A DNA stretch of 64,000 nucleotides from Polynucleobacter sp. MWH-Loch1C5 (GCF_018881775.1 NZ_JACVPR010000001.1:1196318-1260317), one strand, 5' to 3'; positions 31,543 through 40,753 are shown, counted from the stretch's first letter. Made by a program: numbers and translations. Notes: generated from the sequence alone by a model not told the origin.

Positions 31543-33813
31543 GTGGCAGAGCGAGTCGATGCGCAAGGCATCATTGCCGCCTTCTTAGAGCAGTCGAGCC
31601 GCCATTTATTTGGCCCCACCTCCCAGCCGTCTGCTCCACCTAAGTCACAAGTTATTTCTGTATCGAGCTTGATTGATAAGCTCGATCATCTCAAGCCTGA
31701 AGATCTGAGTCTCATCCGTCGGGCATTTCAATATTCTGATAACGCCCATCTAGGGCAATATCGTCAATCGGGTGAGCCTTACATTACTCATCCACTCGCT
31801 GTCGCTGAATTATGTGCTGACTGGAAGCTAGATGCTCCTTCTATTATGGCTGCGCTGTTGCATGACGTGATTGAAGATACTGGCAGTACACGCCAGGAGT
31901 TGGTTGAAATTTTTGGTGCCAAAGTGGCAGAGTTAGTTGAAGGTCTAACGAAGCTCGATAAATTAGAATTTCAAAGCCATGCCGAAGCTCAAGCGGAGAG
32001 TTTTAGGAAGATGTTTATGGCGATGGCGCGGGACGTACGCGTTATCTTAGTCAAGCTCGCAGATCGCTTACATAATATGCGTACGCTCGACTCCATGGCC
32101 ATAGAAAAGCGCCGTCGCGTTGCCTTAGAGACTGCAGAGATTTATGCCCCGATTGCCCACCGCTTGGGCTTAAACATGGTGTATCGCGAGCTACAAGATT
32201 TAAGTTTTAGACATTCTTCACCCTTTCGTTTTGCCACTTTAGATAAGGCCATTAAACGTGCCCGGGGTAATCGCAAAGAGATGGTTAATAAGATTTTGGA
32301 TGCTGCCCGTATGGCCTTATCTAAATCTGGTTTGGAAGTGGATTTAAGAGGTAGAGAAAAAACGCTCTATAGCATCTATCGCAAGATGCAAAGTAAACAT
32401 CTCAGTTTTTCAGAAGTTTTGGATGTTTATGGTTTTCGTGTCACCGTAAAAAGTATTGATGATTGTTATCGTGCCTTAGGTGTGTTGCATAGTTTGTACA
32501 AACCTATGCCTGGAAAATTTAAGGATTACATCGCTATTCCCAAGCTCAATGGTTATCAATCTTTGCATACGACCTTAGTCGGACCATTTGGTATGCCGGT
32601 GGAGTTTCAGATCCGTACTCAAGAAATGCATCGAGTGGCAGAAGAGGGTGTGGCAGCACACTGGGCCTACAAGGATGGTGAAAATGACCTCACAGAAATG
32701 CAAACGCGAGCGCACCAGTGGTTGCAGTCATTGGTCGATATTCAGGATATTAGTGGTGACTCACAGGAGTTTTTAGAGCACGTCAAGATTGATTTATTCC
32801 CCGATGCAGTTTATGTGTTTACGCCCAAGGGTCAAATCCGCGCTTTACCAAGAGGATCTACCGTGCTTGATTTTGCCTATGCAGTACATAGTGATTTAGG
32901 CAATCAGTGCGTGGCTGCAAAGGTCAATGGGGTGCAATTACCGTTGCGTACCGAGCTCAACAATGGCGATATTGTTGAAATTACCAGCGATCCCAACTCT
33001 CAACCAAATCCTGTTTGGCTGACTTTCGTTAAAACCGGTAAGGCACGCGCTGCCATTCGTCATGATTTGAAGACAAAGCGTTACAAAGAATCTATTCAGC
33101 TAGGTGAGCGCCTACTTTTGCAAGCACTCAGACAGCAGGCGATTGATTTAGCTATGCTTGATGATGGAGTTTGGGAAAAATTAATTTATTGGACTGGATC
33201 AAAGACACGTGATGATTTGTGCGCCGATATTGCCATGGGTCATCGTGTGCCCGCTGTGATTGCCAAGAGAATTGAATTTATCCTTTCAGAGAACTCTGGC
33301 AGTGGACAGATGCGTTTGGATTCTCAAGCATGGGATCAGGCTTTGGCCGCTGATCACCGTCAAGCAATCATGATTGATGGTGCTGAGGGAGAGTCGGTGC
33401 AGTACCCGCACTGTTGTTATCCCATTCCGGGCGATGTCATCTTGGGATACTTGGGCAAAGGTGAGGGTTTGCAAATTCATACGCGTGAGTGTCGTCATGC
33501 GCAACGTTTACACAATAAAGATCCTGAACACTGGGTCGATGTGATTTGGTCTGAAGATATTAAGCGCAGTTTTGATGTGGCTATACGAGTCGATGTGGTC
33601 AATGGTAAGGGGGTCCTTGCCAGAATAGCGGGCACATTGACTTCAGCAGATGCCAATATTGCTCACGTGACGATGGATGATCGCTTGACTGAGCATGCCG
33701 CTAGTATGCGTTTCGTGATTCAGGTCGAAGGGCGTTATCACCTTGCCAAAGTCATGCGACGTTTGCGACAAAATCAGGATGTGATTCGCATTAGTCGAGT
33801 GCTTGGTAAGTAA
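31543..33813 (+). CDS. spoT: Bifunctional (p)ppGpp synthetase/hydrolase
   Basis: 756 residues from a GTG start, supported by AAGAGAGG eight bases upstream. The HD hydrolase domain has the intact catalytic motif HDVIEDTG near 107 and LADRLHNMRTL near 175. The synthetase domain carries KFKDYIAIPKLNGYQSLHT near 325-343, whose basic KFKD motif is the type found in enzymes active in both directions. The TGS domain (VFTPKG) begins near 425 and the ACT domain covers the last 80 residues. It controls the stringent response. The end overlaps convergent greB by 23 bases. Confidence 0.94.
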   Translation: MAERVDAQGIIAAFLEQSSRHLFGPTSQPSAPPKSQVISVSSLIDKLDHLKPEDLSLIRRAFQYSDNAHLGQYRQSGEPYITHPLAVAELCADWKLDAPSIMAALLHDVIEDTGSTRQELVEIFGAKVAELVEGLTKLDKLEFQSHAEAQAESFRKMFMAMARDVRVILVKLADRLHNMRTLDSMAIEKRRRVALETAEIYAPIAHRLGLNMVYRELQDLSFRHSSPFRFATLDKAIKRARGNRKEMVNKILDAARMALSKSGLEVDLRGREKTLYSIYRKMQSKHLSFSEVLDVYGFRVTVKSIDDCYRALGVLHSLYKPMPGKFKDYIAIPKLNGYQSLHTTLVGPFGMPVEFQIRTQEMHRVAEEGVAAHWAYKDGENDLTEMQTRAHQWLQSLVDIQDISGDSQEFLEHVKIDLFPDAVYVFTPKGQIRALPRGSTVLDFAYAVHSDLGNQCVAAKVNGVQLPLRTELNNGDIVEITSDPNSQPNPVWLTFVKTGKARAAIRHDLKTKRYKESIQLGERLLLQALRQQAIDLAMLDDGVWEKLIYWTGSKTRDDLCADIAMGHRVPAVIAKRIEFILSENSGSGQMRLDSQAWDQALAADHRQAIMIDGAEGESVQYPHCCYPIPGDVILGYLGKGEGLQIHTRECRHAQRLHNKDPEHWVDVIWSEDIKRSFDVAIRVDVVNGKGVLARIAGTLTSADANIAHVTMDDRLTEHAASMRFVIQVEGRYHLAKVMRRLRQNQDVIRISRVLGK

Positions 33814-34276
33814 CTTCTAAAATCTCAATCGCTTTGGACCCCTTGGGAGTTTGTAGTTGCACGGTATCTCCAACCCGAGCTTTGATAAGCGCTTTGGCAA
33901 TCGGTGAAATCCAGCTGACGTAGCCTTTATCGACATCGACCTCGTCAACCCCAACAATTGAAATTCTGGTTTCTTCACCATCCGCATTGAGATAGTTGAC
34001 TGTGGCACCAAAAAATACTTGATCTGTTTCTTCGCGCGCAGCAGGGTCAACTACTACGGCATCTTCAAGGCGCTTGGTTAAAAAATGAATGCGTCGATCG
34101 ATTTCACGCAAACGTTTTTTGCCATATTGATAGTCGCCATTTTCTGAGCGATCACCATTAGAGGCTGCCCACGAGACCACGCGCACGATTTCAGGGCGTT
34201 CAACATCGAGTAGATGTAAAAGCTCGTCTTTAAGTCTTTGCTGACCCTGCGGAGTTATGTAGTTTTTAATTTCCAT
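33791..34276 (-). CDS. greB: Transcription elongation factor GreB
   Basis: 161 residues. The N-terminal coiled coil that enters the RNA polymerase channel carries the acidic tip in ASNGDRSENGDYQYGKKRLREID near residues 38-60, and the C-terminal globular domain includes GKALIKARVGD-like SPIAKALIKARVGDTV near 125. The GDYQYGKKR pattern fits GreB better than GreA. It rescues backtracked polymerase by stimulating RNA cleavage. The start is 19 bases from the divergent tRNA-Arg; its promoter region must overlap that of the tRNA. Confidence 0.92.
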   Translation of the reverse strand: MEIKNYITPQGQQRLKDELLHLLDVERPEIVRVVSWAASNGDRSENGDYQYGKKRLREIDRRIHFLTKRLEDAVVVDPAAREETDQVFFGATVNYLNADGEETRISIVGVDEVDVDKGYVSWISPIAKALIKARVGDTVQLQTPKGSKAIEILEVTYQALD

Positions 34277-34295
34277 GGCATAATAGCGGTCTTAT

Positions 34296-34372
34296 GCGGC
34301 TGTAGCTCAGTTGGATAGAGTACTTGGCTACGAACCAAGGGGTCGTGGGTTCGAATCCTGCCAGCCGCGCCA
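34296..34372 (+). tRNA. tRNA-Arg (anticodon ACG)
   Basis: 77 nt including encoded CCA. Acceptor stem GCGGCTG/CAGCCGC with discriminator G, D loop with AGTTGGATAGAGT, anticodon stem CTTGG/CCAAG with loop CTACGAA (anticodon ACG, read as ICG after deamination) and T loop TTCGAAT. CATAAT at 34279-34284 is a probable -10 element. Confidence 0.96.
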
Positions 34373-34383
34373 TTTAATTTGTG

Positions 34384-34412
34384 AAGGGCCTAGTTTAGCG
34401 CTAGGCCCTTTT
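34384..34412 (+). terminator. Terminator of tRNA-Arg
   Basis: AAGGGCCTAG (34384-34393) pairs perfectly with CTAGGCCCTT (34401-34410) and is followed by T residues. Confidence 0.9.
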
Positions 34413-34437
34413 GCATTCAAGTCAATCTGTCCTGAAA

Positions 34438-34474
34438 CGGTCTACTCATGCGTCCCATTCAGGCGGCCTACTCA
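34438..34474. repeat. Two 11-bp direct repeats downstream of tRNA-Arg
   Basis: CGGTCTACTCA (34438-34448) and CGGCCTACTCA (34464-34474) occur 26 bases apart and differ at one position. They lie in a 200-base gene-free interval right after a tRNA. Spaced short direct repeats of this kind are found near insertion-sequence ends and in protein-binding arrays; no transposase gene is present. AGAAAACAATTTTCT near 34563-34577 is a short perfect hairpin in the same interval. Confidence 0.45.
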
Positions 34475-34616
34475 GTCAGACCCTCTTTGACAAAACTTCC
34501 CTAATTAAATCATCGGTTTACAGATCAATTACCCTATTGTTGAACAGGGGATACGAGAATTTGAGAAAACAATTTTCTGTGTTTAAATGAATACAAACTT
34601 GATAAGAGGAGATGTT

Positions 34617-35588
34617 ATGAAAGTTTCGAGCCTGTTAAAAGCGCTGATGCTCGCCTTAGGTTTGTCATCGACCCTAGCGATTGCTCAGTCATATCCTAAT
34701 AAACCAATTCGTTTGATTGTGCCTTTTGCTCCTGGCGGTACCACAGACATTATTGCCCGTGCTGTTGCAGATCCATTGGGTAAAGCCTTAGGTCAGTCTG
34801 TGATTGTTGAGAACAAAGCCGGTGGTGGTGGTTCTATTGGTGCGCTTGAGGTCGCGAAAGCTCCTAAAGATGGTTATGTCATCGGTATGGCTACAGTCTC
34901 CACCACAGCTGCTAATCCAGCGATTAATAAAAAGATTGGTTATGACCCTGTGAAAGATTTCCAGGCGATTACTAATATTGCAGCTACACCGAACGTGATT
35001 GCTGTGCATCCTAGCTTTGCTGGTAAGGATTTCAAATCGTTCCTAGAGATTATCAAGAAGAACCCAGGTAAGTTTTCTTATTCGAGCTCAGGTACAGGTG
35101 GTATTGGCCATTTACAGACTGAGTTGTTTAAAAACTTGACAGGGACCTTCATCGTACACATTCCTTATCGTGGCGCCGGCCCAGCATTGGTCGATACGGT
35201 CGCAGGCCAGGTTCCTATTATTTTTGATAACTTGCCTTCAGCATTACCCTTCATTAAAGATAATCGCTTAGTACCGATTGTTGTTGCGGCTCCTAAGCGC
35301 GTAGCAGGTATGCCTAATGTGCCCACATTTGCTGAAGTGGGTTTGGCTCCAGTTAACCGCATGGCTTATTACGGTTTGCTAGGTCCTGCTGGTATGCCTA
35401 AAGAAGTGGTTGATAAGATTTATGCAGCGATGCAAAAGGCATTGCAAGACCCAGCTTTACGCAAGCGTATTGAAGATACAGGTTCGATTATTGTTGCAAA
35501 TACACCTGATCAATTCACCGCAGAAATTAAAGCCGAGTTTGAAGTCTACAAAGACGTTGTGCAAAAACAAGGTTTGACGCTCAATTAA
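34617..35588 (+). CDS. Bug family tripartite tricarboxylate transporter substrate-binding protein
   Basis: 323 residues from the ATG at 34617, with AGAGGAGA upstream; a 10-residue extension is not supported. Residues 1-24 form a signal peptide ending IAIAQ-like LAIAQS. The mature start SYPNKPIRLIVPFAPGGTTDIIARA and later VVENKAGGGGSIGA are hallmark Bug/TctC motifs (each seen as a family pattern). It should bind a small carboxylate in the periplasm. No TctA/TctB membrane partners lie nearby, as is common for this expanded family in Burkholderiales. It shares its stop region with the convergent gamma-glutamyltransferase gene. Confidence 0.92.
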   Translation: MKVSSLLKALMLALGLSSTLAIAQSYPNKPIRLIVPFAPGGTTDIIARAVADPLGKALGQSVIVENKAGGGGSIGALEVAKAPKDGYVIGMATVSTTAANPAINKKIGYDPVKDFQAITNIAATPNVIAVHPSFAGKDFKSFLEIIKKNPGKFSYSSSGTGGIGHLQTELFKNLTGTFIVHIPYRGAGPALVDTVAGQVPIIFDNLPSALPFIKDNRLVPIVVAAPKRVAGMPNVPTFAEVGLAPVNRMAYYGLLGPAGMPKEVVDKIYAAMQKALQDPALRKRIEDTGSIIVANTPDQFTAEIKAEFEVYKDVVQKQGLTLN

Positions 35589-37228
35589 TAGGAGGCTGCG
35601 TGTCCGTCACGACGACTGTCGCTGGCGGCCACATAGCCATCCTCTAGTTCGTTTGATAAACGCCAGATAAACTGGCCTGCGCCAAAATCCATATAAGGGT
35701 CATCGACACGTTTGAGTTGATGACCTTTTTTAATGAGTTCATTCACTGTCTGCGCATTCATGTTGCTTTCTACATCTAAAGTGTAGTCACGATTTACTTT
35801 CCAGCGAGGCGCATCGCATGCAGCTTGCGGCTGTTGTTGGTAGTCGAGCATGCGCACTAAAGTTTGTAGATGACCTTGAGGCTGCATATCTGCACCCATG
35901 ACACCAAAACTCATTACCGGCTGCACATGTCCTGCCACGGTTTTTGTCAGAAAACCTGGAATGATTGTGTGGAAGGGCCGTTTGCGACCAGCTACAACAT
36001 TGGCTGAGCGAGGATCAGAAGAAAATGCAAAGCCGCGGTTTTGCAGACTGATACCAGTCCCTGGTACAACGACCCCAGAGCCAAAGCCCATGTAATTACT
36101 CTGAATAAAAGACACCATTCGGCCAGATTCATCTGCAGTACTGAGGTAGATTGTGCCTCCCAATCTAGGTATACCGGTTTGTGGACTCGGCATGGCATGG
36201 TCAGGGTCAATTAATTTTGCGCGCGCGCGAAGATAGTCGGGGTCTAAAAAATCTTCCGTGCGATATTGCATGCTGCTTGGGTCAGCCACGTGCGCGTATA
36301 AGTCACTAAAAGCCAGTTTCATGGCTTCAATTTGCAGATGTTGGCTAAGACTGCTATCCACTGGAATGTTGCCAATATCAAAGTGTTCCAGAATGCCTAG
36401 CGCAATCAGTGCAGCAATTCCTTGACCATTAGGCGGAATCTCGTGCACATCATAGCCACGATAGTTTTTGCTAATCGGTGTTACCCAATCAGGGCGGTAT
36501 GAGGCCAAATCATCTAGGCTTAAGGCGGCGCCATTTTCCTTGGCGGCGTGACAAATCTGTTCAGCAATTTGACCTTGGTAATAATCTTTTGCCCCATGTA
36601 AGGCTAAGCGTTCTAGGGTCTTAGCGGCACTAGGCATAGTGAAGCGCTCACCCACATGAGGTGCGCGTCCTAAAGGCATAAAGCAATCGGCAAAACCGGC
36701 TTGGTCTTTGAGTTCAGGAATTGCTGCTGCCCATTTATAGGCGACCACAGGTGGTACTGCGTAACCTCTTGCGGCAATCTCGATAGCAGGAGCGAGTACT
36801 TGATGCCAAGGTAGGGCACCAAATTTTTGATGAAGGGCTTCCCAGCCAGCGATCGCACCCGGCACAGTCACGCTATCCCAACCTCTTTTAGGACGCTTTG
36901 CTAAACCATTTTCATCGACGCCGTATTTGCCAGCGAAGTATTCAGGGGACCAGGCTTGCGCTGAGTGACCTGAAGCATTTAAACCATGCAAGCTATGGCC
37001 ATCCCAAACAATTGCAAATGCATCACTACCAAGACCGCAAGAGACGGGTTCGCAGATCGTGATTGCGGCAGCGGCTGCAATCGCAGCATCAATCGCATTA
37101 CCGCCCTCGTGCAGGATTTTTAAGCCTGCTTGAGCGGCATAGGGGTGAGATGTAGAAACGATATTCCTACCAAAAACCGGAATACGGCTAGTGGGATAGG
37201 GGTTTTGCCATTGAAATGGTTTGTGCAT
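35585..37228 (-). CDS. Gamma-glutamyltransferase family protein, probably cytoplasmic
   Basis: 547 residues with TAGGAGAC before the ATG. The family core is clear: GGNAIDAAIAAAAA near 42-55, VSCGLGSDAFAIVWDG near 62-77 and the nucleophile region LGGTIYLSTAD with Thr359, then GFGSGVVVPGTGISLQNRG near 385. Members are N-terminal nucleophile hydrolases that self-cleave before that Thr and act on gamma-glutamyl amides. No signal peptide is visible, unlike classic periplasmic Ggt, so a cytoplasmic amide hydrolase role is possible. The substrate is unknown. Confidence 0.85.
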   Translation of the reverse strand: MHKPFQWQNPYPTSRIPVFGRNIVSTSHPYAAQAGLKILHEGGNAIDAAIAAAAAITICEPVSCGLGSDAFAIVWDGHSLHGLNASGHSAQAWSPEYFAGKYGVDENGLAKRPKRGWDSVTVPGAIAGWEALHQKFGALPWHQVLAPAIEIAARGYAVPPVVAYKWAAAIPELKDQAGFADCFMPLGRAPHVGERFTMPSAAKTLERLALHGAKDYYQGQIAEQICHAAKENGAALSLDDLASYRPDWVTPISKNYRGYDVHEIPPNGQGIAALIALGILEHFDIGNIPVDSSLSQHLQIEAMKLAFSDLYAHVADPSSMQYRTEDFLDPDYLRARAKLIDPDHAMPSPQTGIPRLGGTIYLSTADESGRMVSFIQSNYMGFGSGVVVPGTGISLQNRGFAFSSDPRSANVVAGRKRPFHTIIPGFLTKTVAGHVQPVMSFGVMGADMQPQGHLQTLVRMLDYQQQPQAACDAPRWKVNRDYTLDVESNMNAQTVNELIKKGHQLKRVDDPYMDFGAGQFIWRLSNELEDGYVAASDSRRDGHAASY

Positions 37229-37288
37229 ATTTGTCTCCTAGGGACTATCCTACAACCTTTAGCATTTTTGTGTTGATAAGGATCGTTA

Positions 37289-39787
37289 ATGAAGCGCTTC
37301 ATCCACCGTTTGTGGCGTGCCAATGAACTCATTTGGTTGTTTTTGGCTGTCCTGGTATCGGTAGCGGCTTTAAGTAGCGTGGCATTTTTAGCCGATCGTA
37401 TGCAACTTGCCTTCGAGCGAGATGCGAAGCAACTCATTGGTGCTGATTTATTGGTGCAAAGCGATCAACCATTACCGCGCTATTTTTTAGATGAGGCGCA
37501 AAAAAGTGGTTTAACAACGGCGCAGACCACAGTCTTCCCAACCATGGCGACCCATCGAGAGCAGAGTAAATTAGTCGCTCTCAAAGCGGTCACACCCAGC
37601 TACCCATTACGCGGACAGTTACTCTTGGGAGATACGCCCACAGGTCATAGTCGAGTGGCTACTGGCGCGCCTGGGATTGATGAAGCGTGGATTGATCCAG
37701 CGCTGATGCCGAGCTTGCAAATTAAATTAGGCGATACCTTGCAATTGGGTTATGCCCGCTTTCGGGTGACGGCCTACATTCATCAAGAGTTAGACCGTGG
37801 TGCTGGTTTTTTAAATTTTGCACCGCGTGTCATGATTCATGCAGATGCGCTAGCCGCAACAGGTTTGATTGGTTTTGGTAGTCGTGTCACTTATCGTTTA
37901 CTGCTAGCAGGTGATGCTCAAGTATTAAAAACATATCAAGCATGGGTGGATCAAACGATTAGTCAGAAAGATTTACGAGGGATCAAGGTAGAAGGTATTG
38001 ATAACAGTCAACCTCTGATGCGCAGTACCCTAGATCGAGCTGAAAAATTCTTATCATTAGTTGCCTTACTCACCGCCATGGTGGCTGCGGTCGCGATTGC
38101 CTTAGCCGCACGGCGTTATGTCAATCGCCAAGCGCAAGCGAGCGCGATTTGGAAATGCCTGGGTGCCACACGCATGGAAATTTTGTTAGATCATATTCGT
38201 GTGACTGCCACCTTGGCCTGTCTGGGAGGCGTTCTCGGAGCGGGTCTCGGTTGGTTGGGCCACCAGGTGTTGCTGTGGTTCTTGCAGGACCTTTTGGTCG
38301 CGCAGTTACCAGCTAGCTCTTTATGGCCATTTGTTTGGGCTGTCTTGGTAGCCATGGTTTTACTTTTAGGTTTTGTTTGGCCGCCTTTATTTGCCTTAAC
38401 AAAGATTTCGCCACTGATGGTCTTGCGTAAAGAGATTTCTTATCGCGCCGTATCGGCTTGGTTAGTGTTATTGCTCGGTTTAGCGGCGTTTGCTTTATTG
38501 CTTCTCGTGGTGGCGCAAAGCCCTCAGTTAGCGCTTTATACATTGGGTGGTTTTGCCGCTGCCGCGATACTTTTTTGGGTATTTGCTTGGTTATTGGTAC
38601 GCGGCCTTTCATTTCTTGCGCAGCAAGCATTTTTGGCTCAAGGGGTGATTCAGCGTTTTGTCTGGCAAGCGATGTCGCGGCGTGCTGCATTTACCAGTTT
38701 GCAAATCGCGTCTTTAGCGATTGCGCTGATGGCACTCTTACTTTTGTCCGTGGTACGCCATGATTTATTGTCTGCATGGCAGACGAGCCAGGCGAGCTAC
38801 GCACCCAATCGTTTCTTAATTAATATTCAGCCTGATCAAGCGCCACAAGTTGAGAAGCACCTGCGTAATGTAGGTATTGAAGAGGTGACCTTATATCCCA
38901 TGATTCGGGGGCGGTTAGTCCAAATCAATGGCAAGACTGTCACGCCTGATGATTTTGACGAGGGTCGAGCCCAAAGACTCGTTGATCGAGAGTTCAATCT
39001 CTCTTACGGTACTGATATTCCTGAGGGTAATCGTATCGTTGCTGGTCGTTGGCATCAGGTAGCGCGTGATGAATTATCGATAGAAGAGGGCATTGCCAAG
39101 ACCTTGGGTCTGAAGTTAGGGGATCAACTGACATTTGATATGGCGGGTTTGTCTGTCAATGCCAAAATTACTTCTATCAGAAAACTCGATTGGACCAGTA
39201 TGCGAGTGAATTTCTTTGCGATACTCTCACCATCGACTTTGCAAGACATGCCGCAAACTTGGATTACGGCATATCGTCAAAATCAAGAACAGATTGGACA
39301 TCTGCCTGCTGATATCGCTTTGGTTGCTAAATTCCCCAATATAACGGTTGTTGACGTGGATGCCTCACTCAAACAAGTCCAAGATGTTCTGGATAAATTG
39401 TCCGCTGCGATTGAGTTATTGTTCTCGCTCACCATTGCGGCAGGCATATTGGTGCTGGGTGCGGCATTGGCCAGTACGCAAGACGAGCGTATGCGTGACG
39501 CAGGTTTGTTGAAAGCCTTGGGGGCGAGTAGTGCGCAAGTACGCAAAGCTTTTTATACAGAATTGATTTTGATCGGTATGGTCTCTGGTCTACTCGCTGC
39601 TATTGCTGCAAGCGTGGTGGGTTCATTGTTGGCTCAACGTGTTTTTGAGATGCCCTTACAGGCTTCTTTGAACCTCTATATCTACGGTATTGTGGCAGGC
39701 ACAATAGCCAGTGTGATTGGGGGCTTATGGCTCGATGGTAAAGTGTCGCGTAGTTCAGCATTGCAAGTGTTACGCGATGCTACCTAA
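37289..39787 (+). CDS. FtsX-like ABC transporter permease, YbbP/lysophospholipase L1 locus type
   Basis: 832 residues with AAGGA before the ATG. One N-terminal helix (about 15-35) is followed by a large periplasmic domain, then groups of helices near 250-470 and at the C-terminus 705-820. Two FtsX-type permease blocks are visible (for example ASAIWKCLGATRMEILLDH near 285 and MRDAGLLKALGASSAQVRKAF near 735). Such proteins pair with a small ATPase (YbbA) to move lipids or lipoproteins; no ATPase gene lies in this window. A truncated globin gene follows after 10 bases. Confidence 0.85.
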   Translation: MKRFIHRLWRANELIWLFLAVLVSVAALSSVAFLADRMQLAFERDAKQLIGADLLVQSDQPLPRYFLDEAQKSGLTTAQTTVFPTMATHREQSKLVALKAVTPSYPLRGQLLLGDTPTGHSRVATGAPGIDEAWIDPALMPSLQIKLGDTLQLGYARFRVTAYIHQELDRGAGFLNFAPRVMIHADALAATGLIGFGSRVTYRLLLAGDAQVLKTYQAWVDQTISQKDLRGIKVEGIDNSQPLMRSTLDRAEKFLSLVALLTAMVAAVAIALAARRYVNRQAQASAIWKCLGATRMEILLDHIRVTATLACLGGVLGAGLGWLGHQVLLWFLQDLLVAQLPASSLWPFVWAVLVAMVLLLGFVWPPLFALTKISPLMVLRKEISYRAVSAWLVLLLGLAAFALLLLVVAQSPQLALYTLGGFAAAAILFWVFAWLLVRGLSFLAQQAFLAQGVIQRFVWQAMSRRAAFTSLQIASLAIALMALLLLSVVRHDLLSAWQTSQASYAPNRFLINIQPDQAPQVEKHLRNVGIEEVTLYPMIRGRLVQINGKTVTPDDFDEGRAQRLVDREFNLSYGTDIPEGNRIVAGRWHQVARDELSIEEGIAKTLGLKLGDQLTFDMAGLSVNAKITSIRKLDWTSMRVNFFAILSPSTLQDMPQTWITAYRQNQEQIGHLPADIALVAKFPNITVVDVDASLKQVQDVLDKLSAAIELLFSLTIAAGILVLGAALASTQDERMRDAGLLKALGASSAQVRKAFYTELILIGMVSGLLAAIAASVVGSLLAQRVFEMPLQASLNLYIYGIVAGTIASVIGGLWLDGKVSRSSALQVLRDAT

Positions 39788-39797
39788 TGGATGAGTG

Positions 39798-40184
39798 ATG
39801 ACAGAGAAAACGACCTACGAATTAATCGGTGGCGAAGAAGGTGTGAGAGCCTTGGTTGATCGTTTTTATGATTTGATGGATTTGGATCAGGCTTATGCAG
39901 GGATTCGTCAAATGCACCCCCAAGATTTAACAAGCTCCAGAGAGAAGCTCTATCTCTTCTTGAGTGGCTGGATGGGTGGGCCTGATCTTTATGTACAGCA
40001 ATATGGACATCCACGTCTAAGAGCGCGTCACTTACCTTTTCCCATCGGTTTGAGTGAAAGGGATCAGTGGTTGCAATGTATGGGTGCAGCGATGAGAGAT
40101 TTAGAGATTCAAGGACCGCTCTTTGAGCGCCTCATGCAATCATTTTTCACTACTGCTGATTGGATGCGGAATCGTTCGGGGTAG
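39798..40184 (+). CDS. Group II truncated hemoglobin
   Basis: 128 residues from the ATG at 39798 (an in-frame GTG lies one codon earlier). The short globin fold shows YELIGGEEGVRALVDRFYDLM at the N-terminus (family pattern), and the heme-ligand region YGHPRLRARHLPFPIG near 70-85 with the proximal His in RARH. LFLSGWMGGPDLY near 55 contains the Trp/Tyr typical of group II. Likely roles are O2 or NO binding. It is closely behind the FtsX-like permease, and its 3' end overlaps the convergent RDD gene by 45 bases. Confidence 0.88.
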   Translation: MTEKTTYELIGGEEGVRALVDRFYDLMDLDQAYAGIRQMHPQDLTSSREKLYLFLSGWMGGPDLYVQQYGHPRLRARHLPFPIGLSERDQWLQCMGAAMRDLEIQGPLFERLMQSFFTTADWMRNRSG

Positions 40185-40748
40185 TTGTACTAGTTTGGTA
40201 TGTGCCCAGCGATCAGGTAACATTTGGCGATGAGTGCGATCCAAGAGCGCAGTCAGTGGCCAAAAAAATAAAGTGATACTAAAAAAGATCAAAGAAAAAC
40301 TCAGCCCCATACTTTGGCGACCATAGATTTGTAAAGAGACGTACAACAACAGGGCTGCAGGTATGAGCCACAGTGAGCCATACGCATAACGTGCTAAAGC
40401 TTGTGAGCGTTTGAGTAACTGGCCCTCAGCGCTAACCATTTGGATGCGCCAAGTCTGCATAGCCAAGGTTTGACCTGTTTTCGTCCAATACCAAGTGAAA
40501 TAAAACGCCAGTACTAAATAGGCGTGAGCCATCAAGAACCAAGCAGGTGCCGTGACTTGGGCGAGAACGCCGATGATTAGATGGGGAACCAAAAAAGTGA
40601 GGGCCAGCACACCCATGAGCACCAACATTTCATAGAGGTTAAGGGCGATTCTGCGACGAATGCTCGGTGCTGGCAGTTGATTTAAATAGTCAGCCGGTAG
40701 TGGCTGAAAACCCGAGTTTGTTGTTGAAGTGCTGGCCTTGTTTTTCAC
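40140..40748 (-). CDS. RDD family membrane protein
   Basis: 202 residues from a GTG start. The family name comes from Arg-Asp-Asp residues; here the N-terminal region APSIRRRIALNLYEMLVLMGV (around 28-48) and the later TLAMQTWRIQMVSAEGQ near 115 match the RDD pattern. Four to five hydrophobic helices are seen. The transport or signalling role is not established; some members are Na+/H+ antiporters. It is the last gene of the sigma factor/DUF3619/DUF3106/RDD run, five bases after DUF3106. Confidence 0.8.
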   Translation of the reverse strand: MKNKASTSTTNSGFQPLPADYLNQLPAPSIRRRIALNLYEMLVLMGVLALTFLVPHLIIGVLAQVTAPAWFLMAHAYLVLAFYFTWYWTKTGQTLAMQTWRIQMVSAEGQLLKRSQALARYAYGSLWLIPAALLLYVSLQIYGRQSMGLSFSLIFFSITLFFWPLTALLDRTHRQMLPDRWAHTKLVQLPRTIPHPISSSEK

Positions 40749-40753
40749 AGGGC

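Noticed and set aside
38313..38763. Two open frames over 100 codons inside the FtsX-like permease gene
   Set aside because: Both are shadows of the permease coding frame in a GC-richer membrane region; no motif or binding site supports them.
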